64,000 bases of DNA, from NCBI GenBank assembly GCA_027559495.1, contig JAMXSV010000024.1, positions 744,001-808,000 of the forward strand. Reading direction: 5' to 3'. Positions 23,101-34,287 of this stretch are shown here, piece after piece (the stretch's first letter is position 1; each line of letters begins with the position of its first letter). This DNA is from Aurifilum marmelostoma. Lineage: Eukaryota; Ascomycota; Sordariomycetes; Diaporthales; Cryphonectriaceae. A program made the translations under genes and the position numbers. Under the pieces are notes generated by a model, which did not search any database, was not told where the DNA came from, and was given only the letters and a program-made list of their open reading frames with translations.

Positions 23101-25079
23101 CCGGCCTGTCTCGCCTTTTGTCACAAGCAACTGCTCCTCAACCAAAAATATTGGGTAATGAGGCTTAGGAAGAGAAGCAATGACAAGACTGCAATGTTAC
23201 AGTGTGGAGAAATCCAAGGCTAAAGTTTCGTATATATCAGAAATAATGCAACGATCTCAAACGAGAAACCAACAGGAATTAACCTGGTCGCGGTGGAGGG
23301 CGTGTGCCGAGCACAGTCTCGATGGAGCATAGCGCGGAATTGTTTCTTCACCGATAGCCATGGTGCCACCGCCTATTGTTTCCTTTTGATGGTGGCTATG
23401 GGGAGTACGGTGATCAATAACAGAGCAATGGTCGGGGGCTGAGCTCAGAAATAGACAGCAGCCAGGTCAGTCAGTGGCTGCACTACGATCCGCTCTCTCG
23501 GTAATACAGGGTCTTTCCTCGACCGCAGGCCAGACTATAGGTAGACTTTGTGACGTTGCAACGCGAACACGTGGAGACTTTGGGACTGGCGTGTCTCTGT
23601 GGCACCATGAGGAGAAAGGCGGGAAGGGGGAAAAAAAGAAAAAGAAAAAACCGTTCCTCCAGAATTATTATTATTTAGCAGTCTCGAGGGGCTGTGAAGA
23701 TTTGTGTGCTCTAGACCTGCCAAGCCACCCCCCTGTTTAGACAAGCTGAACTTAAGACTAGGTCTCGGATTGTTCACTTGCTTGTGCCATGGGAAATTTG
23801 CGGTGTGTTGCTTGCGAAGATCTAAGTTGTTGGTGACACGATGACTTGGACCCCACGTGATGCGGTATGACTCCCCGAGCCTTCTCTGGAAATCGAGCAG
23901 GGGATGAGCGCTTTGAGCAAATAATTGTAACACGAGCAAATGGTTCCATGGCCTGACCGGCCGGGCCACCGACCGTCGAGATCCTTACTTTCTCGCTTGT
24001 CCTCCAAGAAAAGGTCGTGCTCAATCCTATCGACAAGTCTCCTGACAAGCCGGTTGCACGGTCGTCCCAAGCGTAACATGACTAGTACTGTGTATCAAAA
24101 TGAATTCGATGCCAAACTCAAAAAAGAGTCAGCCGTGTCAGAAAGGGGCCCGAGGAGCGTGTTGGCGGTGAGGGCAAGGTCAGCAGACAGTCTTACGAGA
24201 TGAAGACACAGATCTCGACAAAGAATTGTGGAACTCGGGTTTTGGATTCTGCAAGTGTTAATGTGAAATGTCCACCAATCTTGGCGAGCATGATACGGAC
24301 CAGGGAGGGTACGCAAATTGTGTCTGTGGTCAAAAGCTATTGTCCCGGGTGTGTACAACAGCAGCAAGATGGCATGTGAGAAGCAGGATGCAAAATATGG
24401 TTTGTTAGGCAAGAGCCATGACATCAGTGCAAGAAAGAGGGAGAAAACAAGCAAATGCAAAAGCCGGCGAACTTCACACAGTAGACCTGTATTATATTGA
24501 TATTAGAATTCAGAGTGCCAGGCCGGAACCAAGACGAGCCAACGAGTCTATTGATTTGATGCATCGAATATGTAAGCCTTCATGTTTGCCAGATCTTTCT
24601 TCTCGAAGCTGTGAATGAGGAAGGAAAGGATCAGCATGAAGAAACAAATCAGGACACCAAGATAAACTATTGATAGGCAAATGAGCGCACAGTGATGTTA
24701 TTGGCTCTTCGAACTGTTTGAAGTGGAAAACGAGGTAGATACCTAATTGTTTATACCTTTAGGGTCATACGATCAATGCAAGGGAACGTCTAGACTACAA
24801 ATGCTGTGATCGGGATCTCATTTGTGTCCAAGACGTGCTGAAGGACCACCTGAGGGTTTGCACAGTCCTGTCAACACTGATGATTGAGCTCAGATAGTAT
24901 CAAGCTTGTGCAGCTCAGATTCACTTCGTCATGTGGGTGGAACAAGCAAGCAGGACCGTATGGAAGAAGCATGTATAGTCATCCTGGACAACCAAGAAAT
25001 CAAAAATTGCTGCCAACACTCCCATTTAAAAACTATCGTTTGCTAAGCATACACGACCCCATCTCGAGCCGTCACGGAT
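17112..25079. other. About 8 kb without a recognisable gene
   Basis: No open frame here combines length, codon structure, splice sites and a known motif. The longest frames (18964-19542 minus and 18977-19534 plus) overlap each other on opposite strands and read as low-complexity noise. Poly-pyrimidine and poly-purine patches occur near 18735-18775, 19730-19742, 20960-21010, 22507-22517 and 23625-23650, as in fungal leaders and promoters. Long non-coding RNAs, extended leaders or a highly fragmented gene cannot be excluded. Confidence 0.5.
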
Positions 25080-26886
25080 TCACTTAGCCTCCACGGCTTC
25101 CTCTGCATCCCGAGGTGCTGTTGATACAGCAGGCTGCAGTTCCCTTGATGTGGCTGCTTTTCGAATATTCCATCCGCCAGACCAGCCGATCCAGCCCTGT
25201 TCGCGTGGACCCCTAGCAAAACAGACAAGGAGCGCGAAACCGAGGAAGCCAACTACAAGAAAGTACATTAGATCGATGCCGGAACAGCAGGGCACAAGGC
25301 AATGGCTTCTTAAACTCACTATTACAACTTCCGCTCGCTCTCCAGCCCCCCAAAGCATACAATCGGTTCCCCACCGCCGTGCCTGTCAGCTGGCCTGTAA
25401 ATGCGGCGATCATGTAGCACGTATTCACCCGGTTCCGAGCCTTGGGGTTAATATCATTGATTGCCGTACGGTTGGCAATGTTACAGGCTTGGTTGCCCAG
25501 GTCGATGACAACGGCCTCGAGAATCGGCCCTGCGACGGTGAAGGTCCCAATGAAGGTTCCCGTGGCGACGCCGGCCAGCTCGATGGAGATGCCGATCAGG
25601 CAGGAGTAGAGGGGCTGGATCTTGTCGATGACGAGGCGGCTGTAGACGGGACCCCAGCAGATGATGAAGATGCCGATAAGCGCGAAGAGGCCGATCTCGA
25701 GGGAGTCGTAATTAAAGGGCGGTGAGGAGAGGAGGAAGGACATGGTAGTCCAGAAGGAGGTGAAGATGGAGCTCAGGAGGAAGTTGATCAGGCAAGCCTG
25801 GACCAGCAAGGGTTCGGTGACAAACGTGTGAACGATACTCCACATCATGTGGAAGTAATTTAGACCGCCGGGGTTCTTGGAAGGATAGTCGGGCAGGAAA
25901 AAAAAGAGCAGAACGAAGATGGAGTACTGGGCGGCCAAAGCGAACCAGTAGATGTTGCGCCAGTCGGTGTAGTTGGCTATGACCCCGGACAAGAGCCGTG
26001 CGATCAGCATGCCGAGTGAGAGGCCAGAGACGACGATGGAGATGCAGGTAGCTCTCCTGTGGGCCGGGGCGAGATCTCCCACGAGGGGGAGCATGAGCTG
26101 TGGTGTTACGGTTGTCATACCACATACAAATGATATGCCAGCAAAGGAGGTGAAGTTGGGCGTCAGACATAGGGCCAGCCACTAGTGATTCGATCAATTG
26201 GAAAATTAGTACGACGGCAGGCTGAAACGTGGAGGAGGAGGAGGAGGAGGAGGACGACGACGACGACGACGATGACGATGACGACAACGTGAGACTTACC
26301 AATGTTGCAGTGAAAAAGACCAGCAGTAAAATGTATGGGCGGCGAGGAAATATATCGCCAAGGGGACAGAGGAAGAGCAGGCCGGCAGCATAGCCTGCCT
26401 GGAGCAGGGTTGCAACCGACGAGGCCCTTTCGAAGGTCACGTCAAAGGTGTCTGCAATTCGGAACAGAATAGGCTGAAGATAGTAGAGGTTCGCGACTGT
26501 TACCGTAGTGGTCTATATATGTTGGTTTTTTTCTTTTTTAGCGGGGCTCAAGTATATTCATTGTGATGAAGAATGTAAACATCCGCACTTGAGAAGGACT
26601 TCGAGCTTACCAGAGCAAAAAGCAGGTTCAGAGCCAGACTGAACTTGGGAGGACTCTCTGGATCATACCGACATCGCGGAGGTGTCCACAACGTCATAAT
26701 GCTCTTGCCGCAACTGGCAACATTTGTCCTCCGTGCTGATCTGCCCGTACTCTCCTGGTCCGGATGAGGGACAGCAGTGTCACCGCCTATTCCAATTCCC
26801 AAGCCTGGCGCAGGGATATCTTGGACTTTCTGGTCTTCATCCGAAGAAGACGAGCCAAGACCCTCATTCGCCGCTGTCGATGACAT
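25080..26886 (-). CDS. Major facilitator superfamily transporter
   Basis: A 507-residue polytopic membrane transporter from four exons: 26886-26611, 26512-26300, 26181-25320 and 25252-25080. All junctions are GT-AG and in phase. The N terminus is cytosolic, acidic and Ser-rich (residues 1 to about 75). Hydrophobic spans follow: LLFAL-TTVTVANLYYLQPIL, LLQAGYAAGLLFLCPLGD, the loop DIFPRRP typical of MFS loop 2-3, then about nine further spans, the last in exon 4 (IGFLGFALLVCFA). The C-terminal tail is hydrophilic. The PLVGDLAPAHRRA motif resembles the conserved stretch between TM4 and TM5 of drug:H+ antiporters. The substrate is unknown, and a link to the metabolite locus more than 9 kb away would be speculative. 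Intron 2 contains a long trinucleotide repeat. Confidence 0.9.
26231..26285 (+). repeat. Compound trinucleotide microsatellite inside an MFS intron
   Basis: Eight GGA units (26231-26254) are followed directly by about ten CGA/TGA-type units. The whole array lies inside the 118-bp intron 26182-26299 of the transporter gene, so it is not translated if the splice model is right. Confidence 0.85.
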
Positions 26887-27545
26887 CGTATCGTTGGGGG
26901 AGTTTTCGTACTACGCGAAGACGTCTTTCTTCCCCTGACCCTCTCACCGCCGTCGTTCAGTGACGGACAATTTGAACCACTTGTGGTGCATTGACACTGC
27001 TTGTGGCGATAAAACCTGAGCTGAAGTGTTTGCCACAATGTCTTATGAGAATGTACCGATTGTAAGATTTGGGATCAGCAGTAACCAGGAGGCGAATTGG
27101 CCCGAGAAAGGGCGGGGGTTGTTGGATAAAAACACCGCCAATCTGCCGGTCCACCCTCCGCTGTCGGTGCGATTCGATTGTCGTTGACGTTACCATCGGA
27201 TATAAGAAGGTAATACATACAAGCTATAATACAACATACCGCAGCGTCACCATGCATTTGTTAATCGATGCAAAGACCAAAATACGCGGCGGCTCGTCCC
27301 GGAAAACAGCGTGCCCGATACATACCGATTCTGTTCATTACCTGTGAGCAGCACCGTGGAATAACAATACACTTTCCATTTTGGGGCTTCAGCAATGAGT
27401 GCTTGGACTCTCAGCTTAGAAAGACGCAGCAAAAAAAAAAAAGGGAGAAAAGAGTTGCCTTGGGAAGAAACGCTTGATTGACATTGAAACTAAATCAGAA
27501 GACGATGAGAAAAATGTGTTATAGCACAAATTACCCCAGCCCACC
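26887..27545. other. Intergenic region downstream of the membrane protein gene
   Basis: This 659-bp stretch lies between the MFS start and the 3' end of the Cys-rich membrane protein gene. It should hold the transporter promoter. Short open frames on both strands show no motif. Confidence 0.5.
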
Positions 27546-28379
27546 CTATGAGTGCATCTCGGCCAGCGCCTCCTTGGCCTCCGCCCGCTTGATGGCGGCC
27601 TTCCTCCTCGACCGCTCAGTACAGCAAGAGAAGCAGATATAACTAGCACAGCCCGCCACAAACAGGGCTAGCAGGGCGGCGACAAAGTAGCCGATCTTGG
27701 GGAACCCGCCCGACGAGGAGCTGCTCGAGCTGCTAGTCGAGGTGGAGGACGCGGATGACGATGTCGTGGATGCCGTGCTGGACGAGGTCGAGCTGGCGGT
27801 GGATGACGATGCCGATGTGCTGGCGGTGGTGCTGGTTTCAGAGGCTGAGGTGCTTGTTCCTGAGGCAGAAGAGGACGATGATGTGGTGGTAGCTGTTGCC
27901 GTCGAGGTCGAGGTATCCGTCGAGGAGGCGCTGCTAGTGGAAGTAGTTGATGTCGCTGTCGATGAGGTCGTCGTCGTGGTGCTGTCGTCGCGGCGATGCA
28001 GCTCTCTCAGCTCGATCACGTACTCCTCCTCTACGCCCTCCTCTTCCTCGAGGTACCATTCCTTCTCGGTTGTGCTCCCATCCGCACGACATCTCTCCGC
28101 TGCCCAGAACGCCTCTGTCTCGCTCTCCTCAGACCCACAGCCCGCCTCCAGCAGACACGTCTCGAGCATTCCGGCGTCCAACCCGACGTGCTCGAGGCAG
28201 CCGCGGACGTCCTCGGGCTGGCCGCAGGCTATCGCTGCGGCGATCTGCTCGCCATCTGTGGATCGGCAGCCGAGCCTATGTATCCTGTGGTGGTGGGGAT
28301 GGGCTGCGGCGAGGTTGGCTGCCAAGAGGATGAGGGCCGCGGTGGCCAGTTTTGGTGTTTGTGTGCTTGAGAACTTCAT
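27546..28379 (-). CDS. Single-span membrane protein, Cys-rich and Ser/Thr-rich ectodomain
   Basis: An uninterrupted 277-residue frame with four clear parts. There is a signal peptide (1 to about 26, ending LAAA-H). A small domain with six cysteines follows (about residues 38-97). Then comes a Ser/Thr tract of about 95 residues ending in an all-Ser run, likely heavily O-mannosylated. Last are a transmembrane span (about 228-250, IGYFVAALLALFVAGCASYICF) and a short basic cytosolic tail rich in Arg, Lys and Ala. The layout is that of fungal wall-stress sensors and related surface proteins (Cys domain, stiff Ser/Thr spacer, one span, short tail). The Cys domain does not match WSC or CFEM spacing that I could confirm. 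The role is unknown; the plasma-membrane or wall location is inferred from architecture. Confidence 0.82.
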   Translation of the reverse strand: MKFSSTQTPKLATAALILLAANLAAAHPHHHRIHRLGCRSTDGEQIAAAIACGQPEDVRGCLEHVGLDAGMLETCLLEAGCGSEESETEAFWAAERCRADGSTTEKEWYLEEEEGVEEEYVIELRELHRRDDSTTTTTSSTATSTTSTSSASSTDTSTSTATATTTSSSSSASGTSTSASETSTTASTSASSSTASSTSSSTASTTSSSASSTSTSSSSSSSSGGFPKIGYFVAALLALFVAGCASYICFSCCTERSRRKAAIKRAEAKEALAEMHS

Positions 28380-30774
28380 GTTGGTGGTGTTGGTAGTGGA
28401 GGTGGTGATGGCACAGAGACCAAAAATAGGTAATAAGTACGAAAATGGTGAAGACTCTGTGTGGTTGAAAGTCCCGATAGGTAGGAGGAAATGGTCGGAT
28501 TGTTCCCACGAAACTCAAACAAGTGAACGATAGAATAGACAAGAGAGGGTATCACGAGAATAGCAAATGAAGTAAACACAAGAGTGACTGCGTCGAGACG
28601 ACAATGAAATATGCTTAGTTGACTAGAATGCTTCGCTGTAGTAGTAAAAAGAGGGAAGGCAGCGCGCTCTTATAAAGGTCCATGTTGAGGCCATCCCAAA
28701 GAGACGCCGGACCCATCCATCATCATACAATCAAAACGGTCCACCCACGAGAGCATCTAGACAAGCCTTGTAGTTCTGGCGAGTAGTATGCATGGCCGAC
28801 TCAGCCGAACCCCAGTCCAAGCCATACCTAAGCCCCCCCTCCGCAGCCTCTTCACGATACTACAACACAAGCCTAATCAATCAGTCCCATGCAAGGCGAG
28901 CAATAGAAAGGTGACGCGGACAAGCTCGTTAGATGGGAGGGGGTGTCGCACCACGCATACCTGCTCAGCCGCATTCACTGCACAGCAAATGCACGTACAA
29001 GGGGGGGGGGGGAGAAGAAAAGTTTTTAAGATTTGAAAGGAAGAGCAGTAATTCGGAGGACAATGTCCTTGTAAACGGAGCACACCACGAATTCGCTGAC
29101 GACGACTTATAGTGGGTCCTTTATCTTTTCTGGATGTCTGGTTGAGTCGAGAGCTCTCGCCTCGTCTATCCTCTTTTTCTGGCTGCGCCCCCCCGTTTCC
29201 TTCATAGATCTTTGCAGACGGCCAGCCGTTTTTTTGGTTTTGGCGTGGACGTAAATAGCGACACTAATTCCAGTGAGTGGGTTTTTGTTGTTGACTCGCT
29301 CGGTCTGTCTCGGTCCCAAGCTCGGCTCACGGCCGCAACGCATGTCATTCCACGTCAACCCACGAGGGGACCCCCTTTTTTCTTTATATTTTGTTTCCCG
29401 TTCCAAGCAATTGTTGACAAGCACAGCCGTGGACGGCGGGATTGAGCAAAGGACAAGAAGGAAGGAAGGAAAGAAGAAAGCTCGAGAAGATGTGTAAGCC
29501 TAAAGATAAACTCATGAATTATCAAATCTCATATTGTAGCTTCTCAACCTAAATCAACGACGCCTCTCACGGAAGACTGAAATACTATATGTCATGCACG
29601 CCATCCCCAGACGCACATGAGAATGCCAAGTCGATTCAGTGCAAGGCAAGCTTTTTTTGCCTCCACCTTGCTCGGCACGACATGGCAACGTTTTCGACGT
29701 CTAGTCCTGGGCGCAAAATACCCAGCTTGAGGCAACCCATAATCATCATCAAAAAGAAGAATAAGCGAGTCTAGAATGAATGATCTGTGCTTCACCCATG
29801 CGCCGGAGTATGATGATCCTTGCCAGTCCTAGAACAAGACATTTTCCCACGACACGTATATATATAATACAGCAGAAAGCCAGTCAGCCCATCGCCGGCC
29901 CGAGCAAAGAAACCATCAACACAGACCAGCCCCCACCGACGACGATCCAGATCCATGATCAACAAGCGCTACCACAGTACTATGTACATGGTATGCACAC
30001 AATACAACAGCAATGGCTCAGAACAAGTGATTGGAATGTCAATCAACAAGGGGGGCATGAGCCCTTGGTCAAGGGTCTTCTCGCCCACTTTGTGGGACCT
30101 GCGGCCGAGCCGCGCGGCAATATCCCAGGACATACGTGAACAGGCCTCTTCTTTTCCCTTTCTCCCCTTTTGTGACATGTGGTCTGGTCTAGTCTGATCA
30201 GTGTCAGTCTCCGCTTTGGCTCGCCTCGCCCTCTGGCCTAGGTACTTGATCTGTCACTCGATGCCTGGCGTCGAATGACACGTCCCAAGGATAAGAGCAC
30301 GCAACGACTAGCTCGTCCGATCTAATGACATGAGACTACAAGAGTGCGCTGCCTGGTAAGGCGACCCCGGCCTTCAAATTTGTCGAGGAGGTAGGCAGAT
30401 TGGACAGAACGCTGGTGAGATATACTTGCTTGAAGGGCTTTTCAGAAAGGTAAGTAAGTACCTGGGTAGATGTAACGGGGCAGCCGGTTCCATTATTTTT
30501 TGGGTTGAATATTTTGTACAAAAGGTAAATACAATTATCTCCAGAGAAATCTCCTTCTCTTTTTCTCTTTCTCGTGCAGCCATCAAACTCGAGCCACGAA
30601 ATTGGTATCCGCCAGAAACACGCTTGGGAAATGACAAAAAGACAACGAAAAGAAGAAGAAGGACGCAGATCCAACAGATCTGGATAGAAGAAGAAAAGAA
30701 AAAAAGACAAATGGCGAGAGACCAAGGAAGCATCATATGGTTTCGTTCGTTCTCCGCATCTCCTCTATCGCTCC
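28380..30774. other. Intergenic region, 2.4 kb
   Basis: This stretch runs from upstream of the membrane protein gene to the 3' end of the large coiled-coil gene. It contains a G12 run, T-rich tracts and only short open frames (for example 29780-30139 plus) without motifs. No gene is called. Confidence 0.5.
29001..29012 (+). repeat. G12 homopolymer
   Basis: Twelve consecutive G residues in intergenic DNA, followed by an A-rich stretch. The length may be inexact. Confidence 0.8.
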
Positions 30775-33700
30775 TCATGCGCCTGTGGCCCTCCTGACCC
30801 ACAGGGTGGTGGGCTCGTACTCGGTCTGCTTGTCCAGCTTCTTGTAGGCGCGATGCAGCTTCATGCCGAGCTCGTGCTCCTCGCCCTGTATGTCGGATAA
30901 CTTGGCCCTGAGTTCCTCGATCTTGCGCTTCTCGTCCTCGCGCTTCTTGCGCACCTCCTCGGGCATGATCAGGTTGTCCTTGGGCATCAGCTCTGTCATT
31001 TGCTTGATGGCGCGGTTGATGTTGATCCTTCGGTTGGCCAGGTCCTGCAGTTGGGCGTTGAGCTGGGCGATGCGATCGGTCGTGGGGGCTGCAGTGGTAG
31101 CGGCGACGCTCGGCGCGGGCGGGGAGGTCCTTGTCCACGTTGGACATGATGGATGCCGGAGGGGAGGTGTTTGATTCCGAGCCCGAACCAGGAGACTGCG
31201 GCGAGAGGAAGCCAAAGCCAAAACCCCAACCCCTGCTGCTGCTGCTGCTGCCGCCCCCATCCTTGCTGCTGTTGTTATTGTTGTTTTCGCCCCGCGATTG
31301 TGAGGCCGGTTGGAGGTCGCGGGGGCCCTTGGGCGCCTGCTTCCGGACCCGAGGCGGAGAGCTGGTGGCATTGATGCCGGCGCTGTTAGCCCCGGCCGTC
31401 GACATCCATGTCTTGCTCAGGCTGATCTTGACAGGTTCTGCATCATCTGGCAGGGCATCAGACCACCTGTGATCGCCACTGCGCAGGTCCGGACGCCTGC
31501 GCTCCAGGATGCTGTCCGTCTGAACGACAGGGTCCGATCCTGAGCCGGTCAGGCCTTGTGAGGCCTTGTTGCTGCTGTCCTTCCTGGCGAGGCTCATGAC
31601 GATCTCCTTGGGCGGGGTAGGGAGTGGGGGTGGGGCCTGTGCCTGGGTGTCGAAGGAATCGCGGGGTGAGGACTCGCGTCCTGAGGTCGCGTATGTGGTG
31701 ATGCTGAAACGCGAGGGCGGCTGCACGTAGGGCGAGTCCGAGCTGCCCTCGCCAGGCAGGCTGGGCAGGTTCTTTGTGTTGAGGTGGATCGGGTGGGGAG
31801 GCTGTCGAGGATGGGCCTGCGACTGATACGGACCTTGATATGGGTACGATGAATGGTGTTGGTGATGTTGGTGGTCGTCTTCTGGTCGAGAGTAGACAGA
31901 CGAAGAGAAGGACTCGTGTGGCTGATGACCTGTAGCGTGCCGCTGCGTTGCTGGTGCAGCAGCAGAGGGGGGCCCGCTTCCAATCTCTTTTCTGCGAATT
32001 ACGTCGTGGTGATCGTGGGGGTACCCGGCTGAGGAGGGTGCCAGAGGAAATGTCGATGCTGGGTGGTGGTGGGGCTGCTGTTGCTGATGGGGTGCGCCGG
32101 ATGGCCACTGCGTGCTAGCATAGGGATCAATCTGGGCGGCATCAGCCGTGGGCGTAGCATTGACGGCACCCGTAGAAGATCCACCAGCTGAGACGGCACC
32201 AGTACCACTACCACCTTGTTGAAACGGAAATCCCGTGGGTGTCGAGGTTGTACCGGAGAGGGGGTGGGCTTGGGTAGCCCTGCTGGGCAGTGGTGGCCTG
32301 TTGCTGTTGTTGGTGTTTCTGGCCTCCCAGAGAACTGATGAGAGCACTGCCGCTGAAGATGCGACTCTGTCTCTGACCAGAGGACGGGATGATCTTTCGT
32401 AGAGTGCTGGCGAGACTGGTCTTGTTGGAGGAAGAGGAAGAGGAATTGTTGTGGTTATTGTTGTTGATGGTGGTGGTGGTGCTGTTGGTGTTAGAATTAG
32501 TGGTATTAGTGGTGCCGGGGGGTGTCGTAGTGGTGGTGGCTCCACTGGCTATAGTGGTTGCTGGTGCTGCTATAGTGGTTGAATTAGATAGGGGTCCCTT
32601 CCCTGCACCGCCACCTCCTCCTATTTGCTGCCTGCTCAGTGTTGAGGTTTCAGAACCGATAGGGGCGCCCAATATGGCAACGTCCACCCCCCCCTTCTTC
32701 TTCTCCTGATCTCTCTCCCAGGCCAGCACCAGCAGCAGCAGCAGCTGAATCGTTCACATCACCACCAGCACCAGAACCATTGATATAGCCCTGCTGCTGC
32801 TGCTGCAGTTCTTGCTCGACTGCTGCTGCTGCTGCAACACTATCTTCGGCTGGACGTGGTGAGTTTCGCCTTGCGCTTCGAGGAGGAATCCTGAGGGGTT
32901 CAACCTCAGGATTGTCTTTGACAGGGTCCACGATCGCAGTTCGTCCCGACGCTCCCTTCCAGCCAGGCCTGTTCGCCACAAAGGCTCTCGCTGCAGGGTC
33001 GGTGTGGCTAGTGGGCGGCTCGTGCGCCTGTCGCCTGGTGGGCCCGCCTCCTCCTCCTGCTGCTCTCGACCCGTTCCGTGACGGCTGTCGCTGCTGCTCC
33101 GGAGACTCTGGAGGGCTCGCCACAACAGTAGAGATTCCCAGACCGCGTACAGGTGGCGGCATCATACGCCCCTCTTCCCGCCCAGACAGGGACCGCAGCC
33201 TGTTGGCAGCCGCCTGTGCCTCCTTCTGCTGCCGACGCTCGCGGCGCATCATTGGAATATTAGACCGCGCGGTCGAGGCCGCAGGTGACTTGGGACGTGA
33301 CGCCTCGGATACCTCGGCCAGGCCGTCGTCCTGCCGGCTCGCAGCCCGTTGTCGGGAAGGGAGCGAGGCATGGTCTGCGGACTTGGGCGCGGGTTTCGCA
33401 GCAGCAGGAGCTCGGGTCTGTTGGTGAGAGTAGGTGGATGGGGCGATGAAGTCGGACTCCTCGTCTATCGGAGAAATGTCGTGATTGGGTCTGTGCATTG
33501 TGCGTGCAAGATATTGTTAGCGACGTATTCTTTCGACATTTGAAAAAGAGCAGCACCAGAGCACGGGGTAGAAAGTGCCACTGCAGCGACGCAACCCATG
33601 CAACGATCCCACCTATAGCAGATCCTAGAGCCATAAGACGAGATATCTGTATTGTGACGTACACATGATCGGCTGCAGAGAACTCGGGCGAGCTGGGCGG

Positions 33701-34287
33701 CGACACCTCGCCGGGGCCAGTCGCGTACTGCGATACATTATGTGCCCTTCCAATATCTGTGTAGACGGCCGGGGCTTGGGAATAAACCGAGGATGGAGGA
33801 CGACCGACAGAGTCGCGATAGCCATTATTCTGCGCCAGAGGGGGTGCCGATGGCGGCAGCGTCTGCGATCTTTGCTGGAGGGGTCGCGGCTGGTATGGAT
33901 CCCTGACAGGAGGAGCAGGAACAGTCTCTCTGTGAAAGATGGCAGGGCTCACGACAAGATCAGCAACTGCAACAGAACACAGCAAGATACACACCACCTC
34001 GTAGCAACAGCAGTGCCGTGGATCAAATCCACGGAGAAAAATCGAGGAAAGACTTACTGATCTCTCGGCGGCCGGGGAGGAGGTGGACCAGCCGAGCCAG
34101 CAAGGCGGCTGTTGTTGACGACGGACGAACGAGGCTGCCAGCTATTATTTCCTGCCGCAGAGGTCATCGTCGACGCCGGCGCCGACGGGGAAAAGGTGGA
34201 AGCTCTGGTCTTAGCTCCCGGGTGGTGCTGCTGATCAGCACCTCCCCCTCCTCCTCCTCCCATTCCCGACCTCCATCGGTCCCACAT
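30775..34287 (-). CDS. Large low-complexity protein with C-terminal coiled coil; frame broken three times
   Basis: Exons 34287-34058, 33929-33663 and 33490-30775 encode roughly 1,070 residues. There is a Pro/Gly-rich N terminus (MWDRWRSGMG then poly-Gly), long disordered Ser/Pro/Gln-rich stretches with CAG and poly-Asn/Ser runs, and a C-terminal helical segment of about 100 residues (QLNAQLQDLANRRININRAI, then Lys/Glu-rich heptads) ending TTLWVRRATGA. In the last exon the coding frame changes three times: near a G8 run (32687-32694), near a C5 run (32260-32264) and in the GC-rich stretch 31104-31127 that includes a C4. Each change corresponds to one surplus base, and the last frame equals the first. 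No GT-AG intron that would explain a shift was found. The family is not recognised. The coiled coil suggests a scaffold or cytoskeletal role, but this is inference. Confidence 0.7.

Noticed and set aside
27697..28533. Open frame of 278 codons on the plus strand
   Set aside because: It is antisense to the Ser/Thr-rich membrane protein; its Val/Asp/Glu-rich product is what a Ser/Thr repeat gives on the other strand.
31104..32694. Programmed ribosomal frameshifting in the large coiled-coil gene
   Set aside because: Three separate sites in G/C runs without a slippery heptamer or evident downstream structure; homopolymer error or decay is simpler.
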